Shown: positions 54,217 through 63,207, counted from the first letter of the stretch. The stretch: DNA of 64,000 bases from Tharpella sp964457755 (GCA_964457755.1 CAYWGC010000008.1:24692-88691); one strand, 5' to 3'. Translations and numbers: made by a program. The notes: generated from the letters alone by a model not told the origin.

Positions 54217-54246
54217 TTGACAAAGACCTGTTCTTTAAGCTATCTA
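54217..54246 (+). promoter_or_regulatory. sigma70 promoter of tRNA-Phe
   Basis: TTGACA (54217-54222), an 18-bp spacer and TATCTA (54241-54246) are placed about 16 bp before the mature tRNA. Confidence 0.6.
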
Positions 54247-54262
54247 GGCCTCCGTTTGGTTA

Positions 54263-54338
54263 GCCGGGGTAGCTCAGTCGGTAGAGCAGGGGACTGAAAA
54301 TCCCCGTGTCGGCGGTTCGATTCCGTCCCCCGGCACCA
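54263..54338 (+). tRNA. tRNA-Phe (anticodon GAA), CCA encoded
   Basis: 76 nt. Acceptor stem GCCGGGG/CCCCGGC, D-arm GCTC/GAGC, anticodon stem GGGGA/TCCCC with loop CTGAAAA (anticodon GAA), T-loop TTCGATT, and a genomically encoded ACCA end. tRNA genes often serve as island insertion sites, and accessory-type DNA begins on this side, but no integrase is seen. Confidence 0.97.
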
Positions 54339-54353
54339 GCGAATTCAAGCATT

Positions 54354-54383
54354 AAGGCGTCCTTATTTAAGGGCGCCTTTTTT
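54354..54383 (+). terminator. terminator after tRNA-Phe
   Basis: AAGGCG-T-CCTT pairs with AAGG-G-CGCCTT around a 4-base loop and is followed by T. The rest of 54384-54606 is AT-rich with no gene that I can support. Confidence 0.85.
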
Positions 54384-54606
54384 GTTTAGGTAACATATAG
54401 GTAACAATATCTTAATTTTTCATTCTTGATTTGGATAATATTATCGCCACTTCTTTTTGACACACCATCCCCCATACCACTTTTTTTGATGTGATGATAG
54501 TTCAACTTCATCCCATTACCAAAAAAACGTGCTTTTTCAAACCATGCTGACGTCAGTGTGATATGGTCAAGTTACTTCCCTGCCACAACTTTTTAGCGAT
54601 CAAAGC

Positions 54607-55083
54607 TTAATAAGCCCATTTCATGTCCTTTATCTTTGCTTCCAGCGCAACTGCAGCGGAAACAAGTTCACGGGCCTGACCTTCAGTAACGTTAAGAAAA
54701 TTAATCTCCGGATGACAGAGAGCCAGTCTAGGAGCGCCCCTAGATAGTCGCAGCTTTTTTAACTTAGGAAAATAAATTGCTGGGGATCCGATTTTATTAA
54801 ACTCAACATATTCTCTTTCTCTTCCACATAAAGACCCGGGTTCCATCCAGATTTGAAATATTAAGCAGCTTTTTGCATCCACAATAAATCTGGTTTTTCG
54901 AATGTGGCGGAAACATCATACCCAATGTGTTTTCCAACTGTACCTTTGATTTTCATCCCTGAAGACACGAAGTAAACACTTTCAACATTTGGGAAATTCA
55001 GGTCATTGAGTGCACCATGAGAACCCCCAACATATTGAACTTTTTTCTTTTGTTTCAGAATAATTCCACAACTTTTTATTGAA
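54607..55083 (-). pseudogene. decayed gene of unknown function
   Basis: Two overlapping minus-strand frames look like pieces of one protein. The upstream piece (about 55083-54861) reads GGSHGALNDLNFPNVESVYF and ends at TAA 54861. The downstream piece (54882-54607, 91 codons) contains AIYFPKLKKLRLSRGAPR. Both have a leucine-rich-repeat-like FPxLxxLxL core, and neither has a convincing start. A frameshift near 54870 separates them. I do not know the family. It lies next to tRNA-Phe in the accessory region. Confidence 0.45.
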
Positions 55084-55150
55084 AATCAGAAATTTTCTTC
55101 GATAGACTTAGTATGTCACTAATACTAATTTCCAGGGAAGGAGAATTATC

Positions 55151-55477
55151 ATGAGGAGCTTGAAAATATCTTTAATGGTTTTGGTGATGGTCGTATCTTT
55201 ATCACTGAGCACAATTGGCATGGCAGAGGCTAGAAATTGTAAGAATAACAATAATCACCAGCAATACAGCCAGAACTACTATGGCCACCAAAACCATCGG
55301 GCGAAACTTTCAAATAATCATTACAACCGGTATAACAAAAACCACTATGCCCAATATGGCAAAATCCAACGAGCCAAACATATAAAGCAGGCTCATCGGT
55401 ATCGTCGCAACAATGGTAATCTTTACTCTGGCTTTGATAGTGGTAGGGGTTGGACTGTTGTTGTCGGGTGTGATTAG
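55151..55477 (+). CDS. small secreted Asn/His/Tyr-rich protein
   Basis: 108 residues: signal peptide (1-27, cleavage after MAEA), then a mature part of about 80 residues with very high Asn, His, Tyr, Lys and Arg content and almost no acidic or hydrophobic residues. Such low-complexity composition suggests metal or nucleic-acid binding, or an extracellular matrix role, all inference. Strong GGGAAGGAG site. A 15-base string in its signal-peptide code (TGAGCACAATTGGCA) recurs in the signal peptide of the gene at 56173. Confidence 0.65.
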   Translation: MRSLKISLMVLVMVVSLSLSTIGMAEARNCKNNNNHQQYSQNYYGHQNHRAKLSNNHYNRYNKNHYAQYGKIQRAKHIKQAHRYRRNNGNLYSGFDSGRGWTVVVGCD

Positions 55478-55581
55478 GTAAGGGGGATTTGCTGGAGCCT
55501 GGAGTTGTGCCGGGTTGAAAATGTATGGTTGGAATGCTGACCGCTGGTTTGATTGTGCTGGTCAGTTAAGTTAGAGATTTT

Positions 55582-55625
55582 AAAAGCCTCACTTCCTCTA
55601 TTAATTTAGGGGTGAGGCTTTTTCT
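55582..55625 (+). terminator. terminator after the small secreted protein gene
   Basis: AAAAGCCTCAC pairs with GTGAGGCTTTTT, with a partial inner CCTCTATTAATTTAGG hairpin. The interval 55626-55883 holds no gene. Confidence 0.85.
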
Positions 55626-55883
55626 GTTTTGGTGCAGTTCCATTTTTGATCTTGTTTATGATGCCGATAATAAAATCATTACTGGTCGTGGTTAAAAAGA
55701 TTGACAGTATTTCTTCTGGTTGGTAGATGTTCAGTTACGCATATAGGGTAGATGGCTTATTACGATGAAGGTTAAATTTGTAGTCTGACGGTAAAGTTGA
55801 GATTGCCATTGCTGATATCAACCAATCTAACTTGACTTTTCTCTGATTATTGAATATTATCTACAAATCATATAGACACTTAT

Positions 55884-55965
55884 TGGAAAAACCACTCCTG
55901 TCGAAAGACGGGGTCGGAAAGCCACGGGTCTTGTCTCCAAAATCTAAAAGACAGCCGGGTTGCCT
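55884..55965 (+). promoter_or_regulatory. GEMM-I cyclic-dinucleotide riboswitch
   Basis: The aptamer landmarks appear in order: a purine-rich GGAAAAACC, a hairpin with GAAA tetraloop (CTGTC-GAAA-GACGG), GGAAAGCCACGGGTC (consensus ACGCAAAGCC-cggg), and the 3' strand GACAGCCGGGTTGCC, a near-consensus GEMM ending. The class binds c-di-GMP or, in a variant frequent in Geobacter relatives, 3',3'-cGAMP. Which ligand depends on one base in the purine-rich 5' strand, which I cannot assign without alignment. It lies about 200 bp upstream of the secreted protein at 56173. Confidence 0.75.
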
Positions 55966-55998
55966 TTTTTTAAAGAGCAATTTGGCTGTCTTTTTTTG
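55947..55998 (+). terminator. riboswitch expression-platform terminator
   Basis: AAAGACAGCC (3' strand of the aptamer) pairs with GGCTGTCTTT at 55984-55993, followed by a T run; TTGC/GCAA extends the stem inside. Because the same GACAGCC is used by the aptamer, ligand binding should prevent this terminator from forming and turn expression on. Confidence 0.75.
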
Positions 55999-56172
55999 TG
56001 CATGATAAGTAGAAAGAATATCCATCTTTTACTATATGTTTTGACTTTGCTGACGGGTAGAAGGCTTAACTTACCGGTATATGTTTTTGTTAGAGAACTT
56101 GCTTATTGTAAGGTGGAGTTGTTTTGCGTATACAGATAATTTCATGGATACAGGCTGATGCGAAAGGTTTAA

Positions 56173-57654
56173 ATGCATAAAGAATTTGCTATGAAGATAT
56201 TTTTTCTGGTTATGATGGTTTTACTGGTGAGCACAATTGGCACGGGAGTTGGTTCTGCTGAGCCTTTGTCTCCCTTCAGGGGAGCCGATGCTGATTCTTC
56301 AGCTGAGTCACAATTTGCGGCGACAGTCTCCGGTACAAATGTGGACTTTGACTGGTCAGCACTGGTTGCCGCAAATGCCTATACTATGGCGGTGGCTCTG
56401 TCTGATATCAATGGCGATGTCGATATGAGTAGTCTGGCTCTTTTGGATATGGGGACCCAGAAGACCTTTTCCACTTCGGCCCTGCCGAGTGGCATGATTT
56501 TCTATGCTACTATCCTTGCCGAAACCGCTCAGGGGCAGGTAGTTTCCAATACGGTTAAATTTATGCCTTTCGCCGGGACCGTAACCTTTCCGGCGACGGG
56601 TCTGGTGCTGATACAGCTTGATGATCCGGGCGGCATCGGCACGATCACGGTTTCTGGAATTGTCAACGCAGCTCAAGAGACAATGACAATAAGTCAAATT
56701 TCAGGGGATGCCGGATTCGGGCCGTTTGTCCTGACGGTGGTTGATGATAAGCCTGAAACCTATACAGCGGGTGATTTAACGATGCATTTTACCTACGCTG
56801 CCGATGGAACCGTTATGGTTCAGAGTGTACGAACTGAAGTAAGATCAGCAGATGTAGATTCTGATGCCTATGGTTGGAATTTATTGAATAGTTGTGAGCA
56901 GTCTGTAAGAGAGGAGATGGATGCGCTGGCAGAACGTTTTAGCGCAGTGTATAATCAGTCACGTTTCATAGGTGCAATACTCACCCAATTGGCTAAAACA
57001 GCATTGGATAAGTCTTATGAGAGGCATATAAATTCTGATGAAGCTAAATACTATTTAAAAATATACTCTAAAATTAATGGTTTTATAGGTATTTTTAGAC
57101 ATGCCGCAATCGGCTTGGGAGAAAAATACTATGAAGACATTGCAAAACTCAGAGAAGAGTTTTATGCATGTGTTGATGATACTATCCCTGCTCCTGACCC
57201 GGATCCCAACCCGGACAATCCTGTGATCACCATTGACACTTCCTGCTCAATTCCGCCGGGGGCGGAATATCATGAAAGATACTACACAGATGGTTCATTA
57301 AATGCGCAATTTTATACGTTAAACGGACATAACGTCGGTCCTTATGATGCTTGGTCTGTAAAGGATGATGGTTCAACTTATTTGTCTACACAATCATGCC
57401 GAAATGTAGACGGCCAATTAATTGGATGGCAAATATATTACTATATGGTGAATGGAAACATGATGGTGGCAGTACCTTATGAAAATGGTGTTGTGAATGG
57501 GCATCAGTATGATTATTACGAAGATGGATCATTGCACATCGATCATACCATGGTGAATGATATTGAGACTTACAGGTTAGTCTATCATGAAGATGGAACC
57601 TTGAAAATGTACTGTGATTGTGATGGGGATGGTATTTGGCATTGGACTAAATGA
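56173..57654 (+). CDS. secreted protein with C-terminal MORN-like repeats, under riboswitch control
   Basis: 493 residues. Signal peptide to about residue 30 (cleavage near GSAEP); a second ATG at 56191 also gives a good signal peptide. Residues 40-215 are beta-rich and of fibronectin-like type; 225-330 are helical. After a Pro/Asp-rich spacer (PAPDPDPNPDNP) come tyrosine-glycine repeats of the MORN_2 kind (YYTDGSLNAQF, YYEDGSLHIDH, YHEDGTLKMY, about 385-485). Extracellular or surface location is likely. The GEMM riboswitch upstream suggests it belongs to a surface or biofilm programme. No enzymatic motif seen. Confidence 0.75.
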   Translation: MHKEFAMKIFFLVMMVLLVSTIGTGVGSAEPLSPFRGADADSSAESQFAATVSGTNVDFDWSALVAANAYTMAVALSDINGDVDMSSLALLDMGTQKTFSTSALPSGMIFYATILAETAQGQVVSNTVKFMPFAGTVTFPATGLVLIQLDDPGGIGTITVSGIVNAAQETMTISQISGDAGFGPFVLTVVDDKPETYTAGDLTMHFTYAADGTVMVQSVRTEVRSADVDSDAYGWNLLNSCEQSVREEMDALAERFSAVYNQSRFIGAILTQLAKTALDKSYERHINSDEAKYYLKIYSKINGFIGIFRHAAIGLGEKYYEDIAKLREEFYACVDDTIPAPDPDPNPDNPVITIDTSCSIPPGAEYHERYYTDGSLNAQFYTLNGHNVGPYDAWSVKDDGSTYLSTQSCRNVDGQLIGWQIYYYMVNGNMMVAVPYENGVVNGHQYDYYEDGSLHIDHTMVNDIETYRLVYHEDGTLKMYCDCDGDGIWHWTK

Positions 57655-57673
57655 ACCTTTTCAGGAGGGTGGG

Positions 57674-58387
57674 ATGAAACATTTAAGTGCGTTGTTTGTT
57701 TTCGTGTTTGCGGTATTGGCTTTTACAACGTCTTCGGTTATGGCGGGAGATACCTTTTCAGATCTTTTCTCACAAACCAAAATATGCTTTTCCCACATCG
57801 CGATTGCTGACGGTTGGGAGACTGAAGTTGCAGTTTTAAATCCGACCTCAAAAACAATTACCGGAAACTTTACATTTTACGATAAGGATGGCAATCAGCT
57901 TGGTGGTGCAGTACCTCAAACAATTAACGCACATGGACGCTATCAGATTGAGGTTGGGGCCACATTTGCACAACGGGGAAGCATTGAGTATATGCTGTTT
58001 TCATCTGATGTCTATGGCTTGAAGGGTTACTCAAAATTCTATACAGGTGGAATCAGAGCTTCGATTATGGCTGCCACTCCGCAGACCTCAGGACTTTTCA
58101 CAAAAATAGACCATGAAGGTTGGACCGGAATCGCTTTTGTCAACACAGCCTCGGTTGTAGCCCATATTACGTTGACAGCTTATAGTGATGCGGGTGGGGT
58201 AGAAGCTGTGGTAGTTATGGATGTAGGCCCAGGAGAAAAGGTTGTTAAAATAGCTGAAAACATTTTTGCTCCCCAATCGATAAGCAGAGCCTCTTACGTC
58301 AGTTTTACCTCTGACCAGGGCGTGGTCGGTTTCTTTCTCAACGGTTCTGGGGATAGTTCCAAACTCGACGGTTCCAAGGCTTTGTAG
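57674..58387 (+). CDS. secreted beta-sandwich protein of unknown function
   Basis: 237 residues from the ATG at 57674 (AGGAGGGTGGG upstream). Signal peptide 1-24 (cleavage after SVMA). The mature protein has a repeated beta pattern, first AVLNPTSKTITGNFTFYDKDG near 50, then IAFVNTASVVAHITLTAYSDAGG near 155, so it is probably a two-domain beta-sandwich. Only 19 bp after the previous gene, so probably the same riboswitch-controlled transcript. No family known to me. Confidence 0.7.
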   Translation: MKHLSALFVFVFAVLAFTTSSVMAGDTFSDLFSQTKICFSHIAIADGWETEVAVLNPTSKTITGNFTFYDKDGNQLGGAVPQTINAHGRYQIEVGATFAQRGSIEYMLFSSDVYGLKGYSKFYTGGIRASIMAATPQTSGLFTKIDHEGWTGIAFVNTASVVAHITLTAYSDAGGVEAVVVMDVGPGEKVVKIAENIFAPQSISRASYVSFTSDQGVVGFFLNGSGDSSKLDGSKAL

Positions 58388-58441
58388 TGCAGTCAGATTG
58401 TTAGAACGTTGATAGTCTGTTGTCAAGGTAAGCCTTTGTTT

Positions 58442-58488
58442 AGTTCGCCAAGGACTGTACCTCATTATGATACGGTTCTTGGCGAACT
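58442..58488 (+). terminator. stem-loop after the beta-sandwich gene
   Basis: AGTTCGCCAAG (58442-58452) and CTTGGCGAACT (58478-58488) form a perfect 11-bp stem with a 25-base loop. It lacks a T run, so termination is possible, not certain. Confidence 0.45.
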
Positions 58489-58580
58489 GTTGGGATGTCC
58501 AGCATTATGTCAATGATAATGTAACATCACTCAGAAATGTGAAACAGAGTAAAATAGAATTTTGAGAGGAGGACGACCGG

Positions 58581-61500
58581 ATGAAAAACATTCGCAATCA
58601 CGCTCTGATCTGTCTGACAGCTACGTTCCTGGTCATCATGTTTGCCCCCCAGGCTCGGGCGGCCCTGGAAAGTGGTGTGCCCTTTCAAACTTGGGTTAAC
58701 AGCATGTCCTTTACAAATATCGATATCTTGGTGCCGGAAGGGGCCACCAGGCTGACGGTTTCCATCTCTAATGGAAGCGGTGATCTGGATCTTTATCTCA
58801 AATATGGAAGCCCGGTATCAGGGAGTACTATTGCCGAAATTGACGCCGATGCGGATATCCGCTCAGACGGCCCCACCGCTGACGAATCCATATCTATAAC
58901 CCCATCCACAACCCCGGCCCTACGAGCCGGGACATGGTATGTGGCGACACTGAATCTCAATGACGAAACAACCTCATTTACCATCATTGCAGCCATAGAA
59001 AAGGCAGCAAATTCGGTGGATTTGGGATCGGTGGTAGTCGGCCAGACGACCCAAAAATCTATCGATATATCTAATCCCGGAACAGCAGATCTTATCGTAA
59101 CCTCCGTCGGTGTCACCGGAACCGACTCGACCATGTTCAGCACAACTCATAATTGCACCACTGTCCGCCCGGCGGAAACCTGCATTATAAACGTCACTTT
59201 TTCCCCAACCGCGCCTGGAGTAAAAATTGCGCAGCTTAATATCTATTCCAATGACCCTGACACCCCCTCCCTGGTCATACATCTTACTGGCGCTGGTCTC
59301 GGGGACATCGATGTAGACACTCTGCTCCTACCCTCTGGAAAAGAAAACTACCCCGTCTACCCCCCGGCCATCTCAGCTGTAACCGGGATAAACCCAGCAA
59401 TATGCAAACCGATTGGCGTTGGAGATGTGGCCGCAGATGGCGAAACCGTAAGTGTCGAAATTAAACTTGAAAACCCTTCAGGAGCTTACGACGCCTACCT
59501 TGCCCTGCAGGCTCCGGCTCTTGACCCAAATGAATTTTTTATGCTGGGTCAGGATGGAACTTTTTACCCATTCTCCCAGTCCGGACTCGTCAAATGGAAA
59601 CAATCAGCTACAGGTAAGATCGAAGAGAAACCTTTCGGAGATTTCCCCGTCTCTCTGCTCCCCGGCGGTACCTACAATTTCAATTTCATGCTGACTCCGG
59701 CAGGCTCCCGTGATGCATACTATTTATGGCAAACCTCGTTCTCTGCCCCGGAAACCACAATAGAGGTACCCGACGGCAGTGCCGGATTTTTCAACGGAAC
59801 CCTTGTGGTACCCAATGCCACGATTATCTACCAAGGAAACACCTATGAAGGGTCGGCTCCACTGGCCGAAGACGGCATTGTCGGAATCCAAAAAGACGGC
59901 AAGCCCTATCTCTATCACCCAGCCATGGGCTTGGCGGAGCTATCTGAATACAACTCTCGACGAGCAGTCGGCTATTTCATGGCGGGAGTGTCCGCCAGTG
60001 AGATCGCAACTTTGCGGGCGCAACGAGCCCAAACTACCTATACCACTGAGAACTTAGAGTCTCTGCGGTCGGCATCATCAACCGTAGCCAAAGTGGTCGG
60101 GGTCGGACAAACAGTTCAGTTGGGTACAGGCATTAACATTGAACTTCTGAACAGCGAGGGTCTAACAAGAGCGATCAACAAAACAAGGCGTTTTGCCGTA
60201 GTAAAGACCGGCGCATCCTACTCGGACAGATACTTCCTGATCCCCAGAGCTACAACTATTCCCACCGAGATACTGGACCCATTTTTTGGAGCTTATAATT
60301 TGTATGCAACCGGCTCGTTCTACAATAGTGAACGTAGCGATATAAAGGCGAAAGAAAAAATTGAGACCTTCGGTGCCTTTTTCCGCTTATACCCTGCATT
60401 CCGGGAAAGCGGGTGGGATGAAAACCAGCTCGAAGCCATGGAAAAGGACAAGGAGCTCACCAACGTAATCAATACAATTGATCTCAACTACTGCATTTTG
60501 GATTTTGCTAGAAATTTTACCGGAGTGTTTCCATTAGAGTGCGTGGACGCCCTTACCTCGGGCCTCTTTAGGATTCTCCAAGCCGAGATGGTATTTTGCA
60601 TCACAGGGGACAAAGACGCTGGATGGCAACTAGAAAAAGATGCGATAAGGAGTGTGGTTAGTAATTTAATGGGATGTTTTCTAACCTCTTCAACCGTTGG
60701 CTTCAGTGAAACTGTCTTCCTCTTTTTTGACATGCTCTCTCTCGCTAACTGGATAGTAGATGATTTGCTCGTAGAGAATGTGAATGCCGATTTCGGCCTA
60801 CACACGGACGCCTATGACTTGGCCTCCGTAGGGTCCGGCATGGTAGCCTACAGGGAGGTAAGTAGAGAAAACCCGAATGGAAAGCCGGTTATGCATAACC
60901 AGCTGAACGGTAAATCCTGGGATATCAAAATACCTGGAAAGGAAATAACCACTCAAGTTCCAGAAATTGTCGGTATAACCGATGCCGGAGTTGTCGTCCT
61001 ACACTACAACAGCGCTGATAAAGACTACAAAACACTTCTTGGCGTACCGGACTGGGGAAGAGGTGTCCCCATCGATCTGATCAAAGTATCCCATCCGCAA
61101 GTAGAGGTTTGCGCACATGATACTGGAGGGGTCGATGTCAGTGGTGACGGCCGCGTAGTTTTTAATGGAGAATGGTATAATGAAGAGAACTGGGATTGGG
61201 ATCATGCTATTTGCTGTATTTTCATGAACGACGGGTTTCGGTCCCGGCGTATACTTAAAGATGATTACCAATACAATACCTTCCGCTTTCACGAACCTTT
61301 GAGTATCTCGTATGACGGTCTGAAGCTTGTCTTTGCGCATGGTTGCAGTTTACATTCAATACACCCTTCCGGAGCGGATGGTAAACTTTTAACTTCATTA
61401 GGTGCCCCTACATGTCCCAAAATTAGGTACGTTAACATAAGTGACTCGGGAAACTTGGCATTATTCTCATATTGTACTGAATTTGGAGATGAAACAACTA

Positions 61501-61922
61501 CAGTCTTACACTCAATATCTACTTCCGGCACCTCTCCGGTAAATCTCACGGAAAAAACCGGCCTTACAACCATATGGGAGTCAGCTGTTGCCAGTCCGAA
61601 TGGAGAATGGATTGCGGCCATAGGTATTGATCCTTCACGACCGTCTGACTCTGATCTGCGCTTTCGGATATTACTCATTAGTGCCGATGGTGTATATCAC
61701 CGGTGGGTTGATACCAAAAATATATGCCCTTCATACATTTATTATAATCCTAAAATTTGCTTCACCCGAGACAATAAGAGTATAATCTTTGCTGGCCATG
61801 ATAGTCTTGCTATATTGAAATACTCTGACATCTTTGCTGTGAACATCGACGAAAACCACCCCAATCTTCGTTATGTCACCAAGACCCCTGAAATAAGCGA
61901 AAAGGAGCCAGTGTTGAGATAG
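58581..61922 (+). CDS. large secreted protein: PPC-like, choice-of-anchor D/ASH and beta-propeller-like regions
   Basis: 1113 residues. Signal peptide 1-27 (cleavage after ARA). Residues 35-137 resemble the pre-peptidase C-terminal (PPC) domain (GSGDLDLYLKYG). Residues 140-235 resemble an ASH/choice-of-anchor D domain (VDLGSVVVGQTTQKSIDISN, then FSPTAPGVKIAQLNIYSNDP). The middle, 250-720, is unassigned. Residues 760-1113 look like a TolB/WD-type propeller (SYDGLKLVFAHG, SPNGEWIAAIG, FTRDNKSIIFAG). No catalytic triad or metalloprotease motif was seen despite the PPC. Codon use differs from the housekeeping part, favouring ACC/ATC more. Own leader of about 90 bp with GAGAGGAGGA. Confidence 0.7.
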   Translation: MKNIRNHALICLTATFLVIMFAPQARAALESGVPFQTWVNSMSFTNIDILVPEGATRLTVSISNGSGDLDLYLKYGSPVSGSTIAEIDADADIRSDGPTADESISITPSTTPALRAGTWYVATLNLNDETTSFTIIAAIEKAANSVDLGSVVVGQTTQKSIDISNPGTADLIVTSVGVTGTDSTMFSTTHNCTTVRPAETCIINVTFSPTAPGVKIAQLNIYSNDPDTPSLVIHLTGAGLGDIDVDTLLLPSGKENYPVYPPAISAVTGINPAICKPIGVGDVAADGETVSVEIKLENPSGAYDAYLALQAPALDPNEFFMLGQDGTFYPFSQSGLVKWKQSATGKIEEKPFGDFPVSLLPGGTYNFNFMLTPAGSRDAYYLWQTSFSAPETTIEVPDGSAGFFNGTLVVPNATIIYQGNTYEGSAPLAEDGIVGIQKDGKPYLYHPAMGLAELSEYNSRRAVGYFMAGVSASEIATLRAQRAQTTYTTENLESLRSASSTVAKVVGVGQTVQLGTGINIELLNSEGLTRAINKTRRFAVVKTGASYSDRYFLIPRATTIPTEILDPFFGAYNLYATGSFYNSERSDIKAKEKIETFGAFFRLYPAFRESGWDENQLEAMEKDKELTNVINTIDLNYCILDFARNFTGVFPLECVDALTSGLFRILQAEMVFCITGDKDAGWQLEKDAIRSVVSNLMGCFLTSSTVGFSETVFLFFDMLSLANWIVDDLLVENVNADFGLHTDAYDLASVGSGMVAYREVSRENPNGKPVMHNQLNGKSWDIKIPGKEITTQVPEIVGITDAGVVVLHYNSADKDYKTLLGVPDWGRGVPIDLIKVSHPQVEVCAHDTGGVDVSGDGRVVFNGEWYNEENWDWDHAICCIFMNDGFRSRRILKDDYQYNTFRFHEPLSISYDGLKLVFAHGCSLHSIHPSGADGKLLTSLGAPTCPKIRYVNISDSGNLALFSYCTEFGDETTTVLHSISTSGTSPVNLTEKTGLTTIWESAVASPNGEWIAAIGIDPSRPSDSDLRFRILLISADGVYHRWVDTKNICPSYIYYNPKICFTRDNKSIIFAGHDSLAILKYSDIFAVNIDENHPNLRYVTKTPEISEKEPVLR

Positions 61923-62064
61923 TGCTATCCAGATGATTATATAGAGAGTTTGCTACTAACTGGGATCAGCAAGACACTCCAAATTTAACATTTTTCGTGG
62001 TGCACCGGTCAAAATCGGTAAGGTGTCGTGAATAAAAGAGTTATACTGTGAAGAGTTAGTTACT

Positions 62065-62114
62065 GAGTAATAATTGGAGTAATAATTGGGAGTAATAATT
62101 GAGTAATAATTGGG
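62065..62114. repeat. four tandem GAGTAATAATTG units
   Basis: Copies begin at 62065, 62077, 62090 and 62101. The last runs into GGGGTCTGAG, which resembles the end of the second repeat block at 62330-62379. Confidence 0.85.
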
Positions 62115-62329
62115 GTCTGAGTGAAAACGCCGGGATAAACCGGCATAGAGTAGGGGATGAAAGAGCCCTGCATGGAAGGAGAAACCGCTCCATCATGGCC
62201 CCGAGTCATGTGCGGATAGCCGCGAGGTTACACGTGAAGTAGTTGACAGGGGAAGCGTAGGCCAGCCATTGAGCTCCGAAATCACCAGTTTGGGGTGCCG
62301 ACCGCGTACTCTGGTTGGGAAGGCAACAC
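62115..62329. other. folded, non-coding segment (possible degraded group II intron or other structured RNA)
   Basis: Consecutive hairpins are visible: GCCGG-GATAAA-CCGGC (62129-62144), ATGGA...TCCAT near 62172-62193, and CATGTG/CACGTG (62207/62236) enclosing GCGG-ATAG-CCGC (62212-62223). No ORF of the expected kind (reverse transcriptase) is present. It is bracketed by AATAATTGGGG repeats on both sides. The wider interval 61923-62741 contains no supported gene. Confidence 0.4.
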
Positions 62330-62379
62330 GGAAAATAATTGGGGAAAATAATTGGGGTCGGAAAATAATTGGGGTCGGA
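62330..62379. repeat. three tandem GGAAAATAATTGGGG units
   Basis: Copies at about 62330, 62343 and 62360. They share the AATAATTGGGGTC core with the block at 62065-62114, so the two blocks may be the ends of one element. Confidence 0.8.
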
Positions 62380-62561
62380 GTTAAATTAAGTAAAAAGTAA
62401 TGCATATTGGATCAGGTTATGGGTTGATATTGCCAATGGCCATCTCTAATTGCTGCCCACATCTCTAAGATTTAGCTTCTCTGCGATAACCATAAGTGTT
62501 ACGTATATAGGGCAAACATCTTAAGCCCTAATTTAGCCTAAAAATAGCTTACCATTGATTT

Positions 62562-62596
62562 GAAGCCCGGCGTTCACTCGTGCCGGGCTTCTTTGC
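62562..62596. terminator. perfect 10-bp terminator-like hairpin
   Basis: GAAGCCCGGC pairs with GCCGGGCTTC around a 10-base loop and is followed by TTTG. There is no gene immediately before it, so it may be the remnant of a lost gene. Confidence 0.65.
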
Positions 62597-62741
62597 GTTT
62601 GGTGTTATTACAGTGTTTTCTCAAATAGGTGTTGACAACATCTACCTAAGTCCTGTAGTTCTCCCGATAAGCTTTAACGGTTCCCCATCTAGTCATTGAC
62701 ATTATTATGACTTTCCCTCCACTTACAAAGTTCGTACGAGA

Positions 62742-62891
62742 ATGACCAAATCCGATATCATCGATGCTATCTGTGAAGAAATAGGCCTGTCCAACCGGGA
62801 GTCAGCTAGAATAGTTGAGTCACTGTTTGACATCGTCAAAGAAATTCTTGAGGATGGGGAAAACGTCAAGCTGTCTGGCTTTGGCAGCTTC
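62742..62891 (+). pseudogene. ihfA: 5' fragment of an integration host factor alpha gene
   Basis: The first 50 codons are a good IHF/HU N-terminus (MTKSDIIDAICEEIGLSNRE, later VKLSGFGSF). After GSF the homology stops and the frame continues for 44 codons through DNA that is really the antisense of a P-type ATPase, so the 94-codon ORF is a false fusion. The DNA-binding arm is missing; a product would be inactive. The join falls in GGCAGCTTC (62883-62891). Confidence 0.8.
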
Positions 62892-63089
62892 AATCATCCA
62901 TGGTATTGGTCCCCAGAAATAGGTCAGGAATTTCAGGAACAGATTAGTTTCTTTTTCCGCAATCTCGTTAGCGCCGTACTTTGCCAACCGGCGTTGAGCC
63001 TCGGCCTGACTGAGGCCATCAGGTGAAGCTTGCAGCCTCACCTGCAGCTGTTGCCAGGTCAAGGTTTTTCCATGCATCTTTATCGCCAT
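62883..63089 (-). pseudogene. 5' fragment of a P-type (H+-transporting-like) ATPase gene
   Basis: Minus-strand frame from an ATG at 63089. The N-terminal cation-ATPase domain is clear (GLSQAEAQRRLAKYGANEI, then FLTYFWGPIPWMIEAA). Homology ends at the GGCAGCTTC shared with the ihfA fragment, after which the frame is antisense ihfA. About 65 of the normal 800 or more residues remain. Inverted 10-mers GTTCGTACGA (62730-62739) and TCGTACGAAC (63172-63181) bracket both fragments. Confidence 0.8.
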
Positions 63090-63207
63090 TGTCTTGGCTT
63101 GCTGGCTTCGTTTTCACATTTTCCATTTGAACTATCCTTAATATAACATTGACCCGAGCGAGCTATTGACATCGTACGAACCAGGTAGCCGGGGACTGAA
63201 GGATTGG

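Noticed and set aside
62742..63026. Intact 94-residue HU/IHF protein
   Set aside because: Only the first 50 codons match; the remainder is antisense P-type ATPase code.
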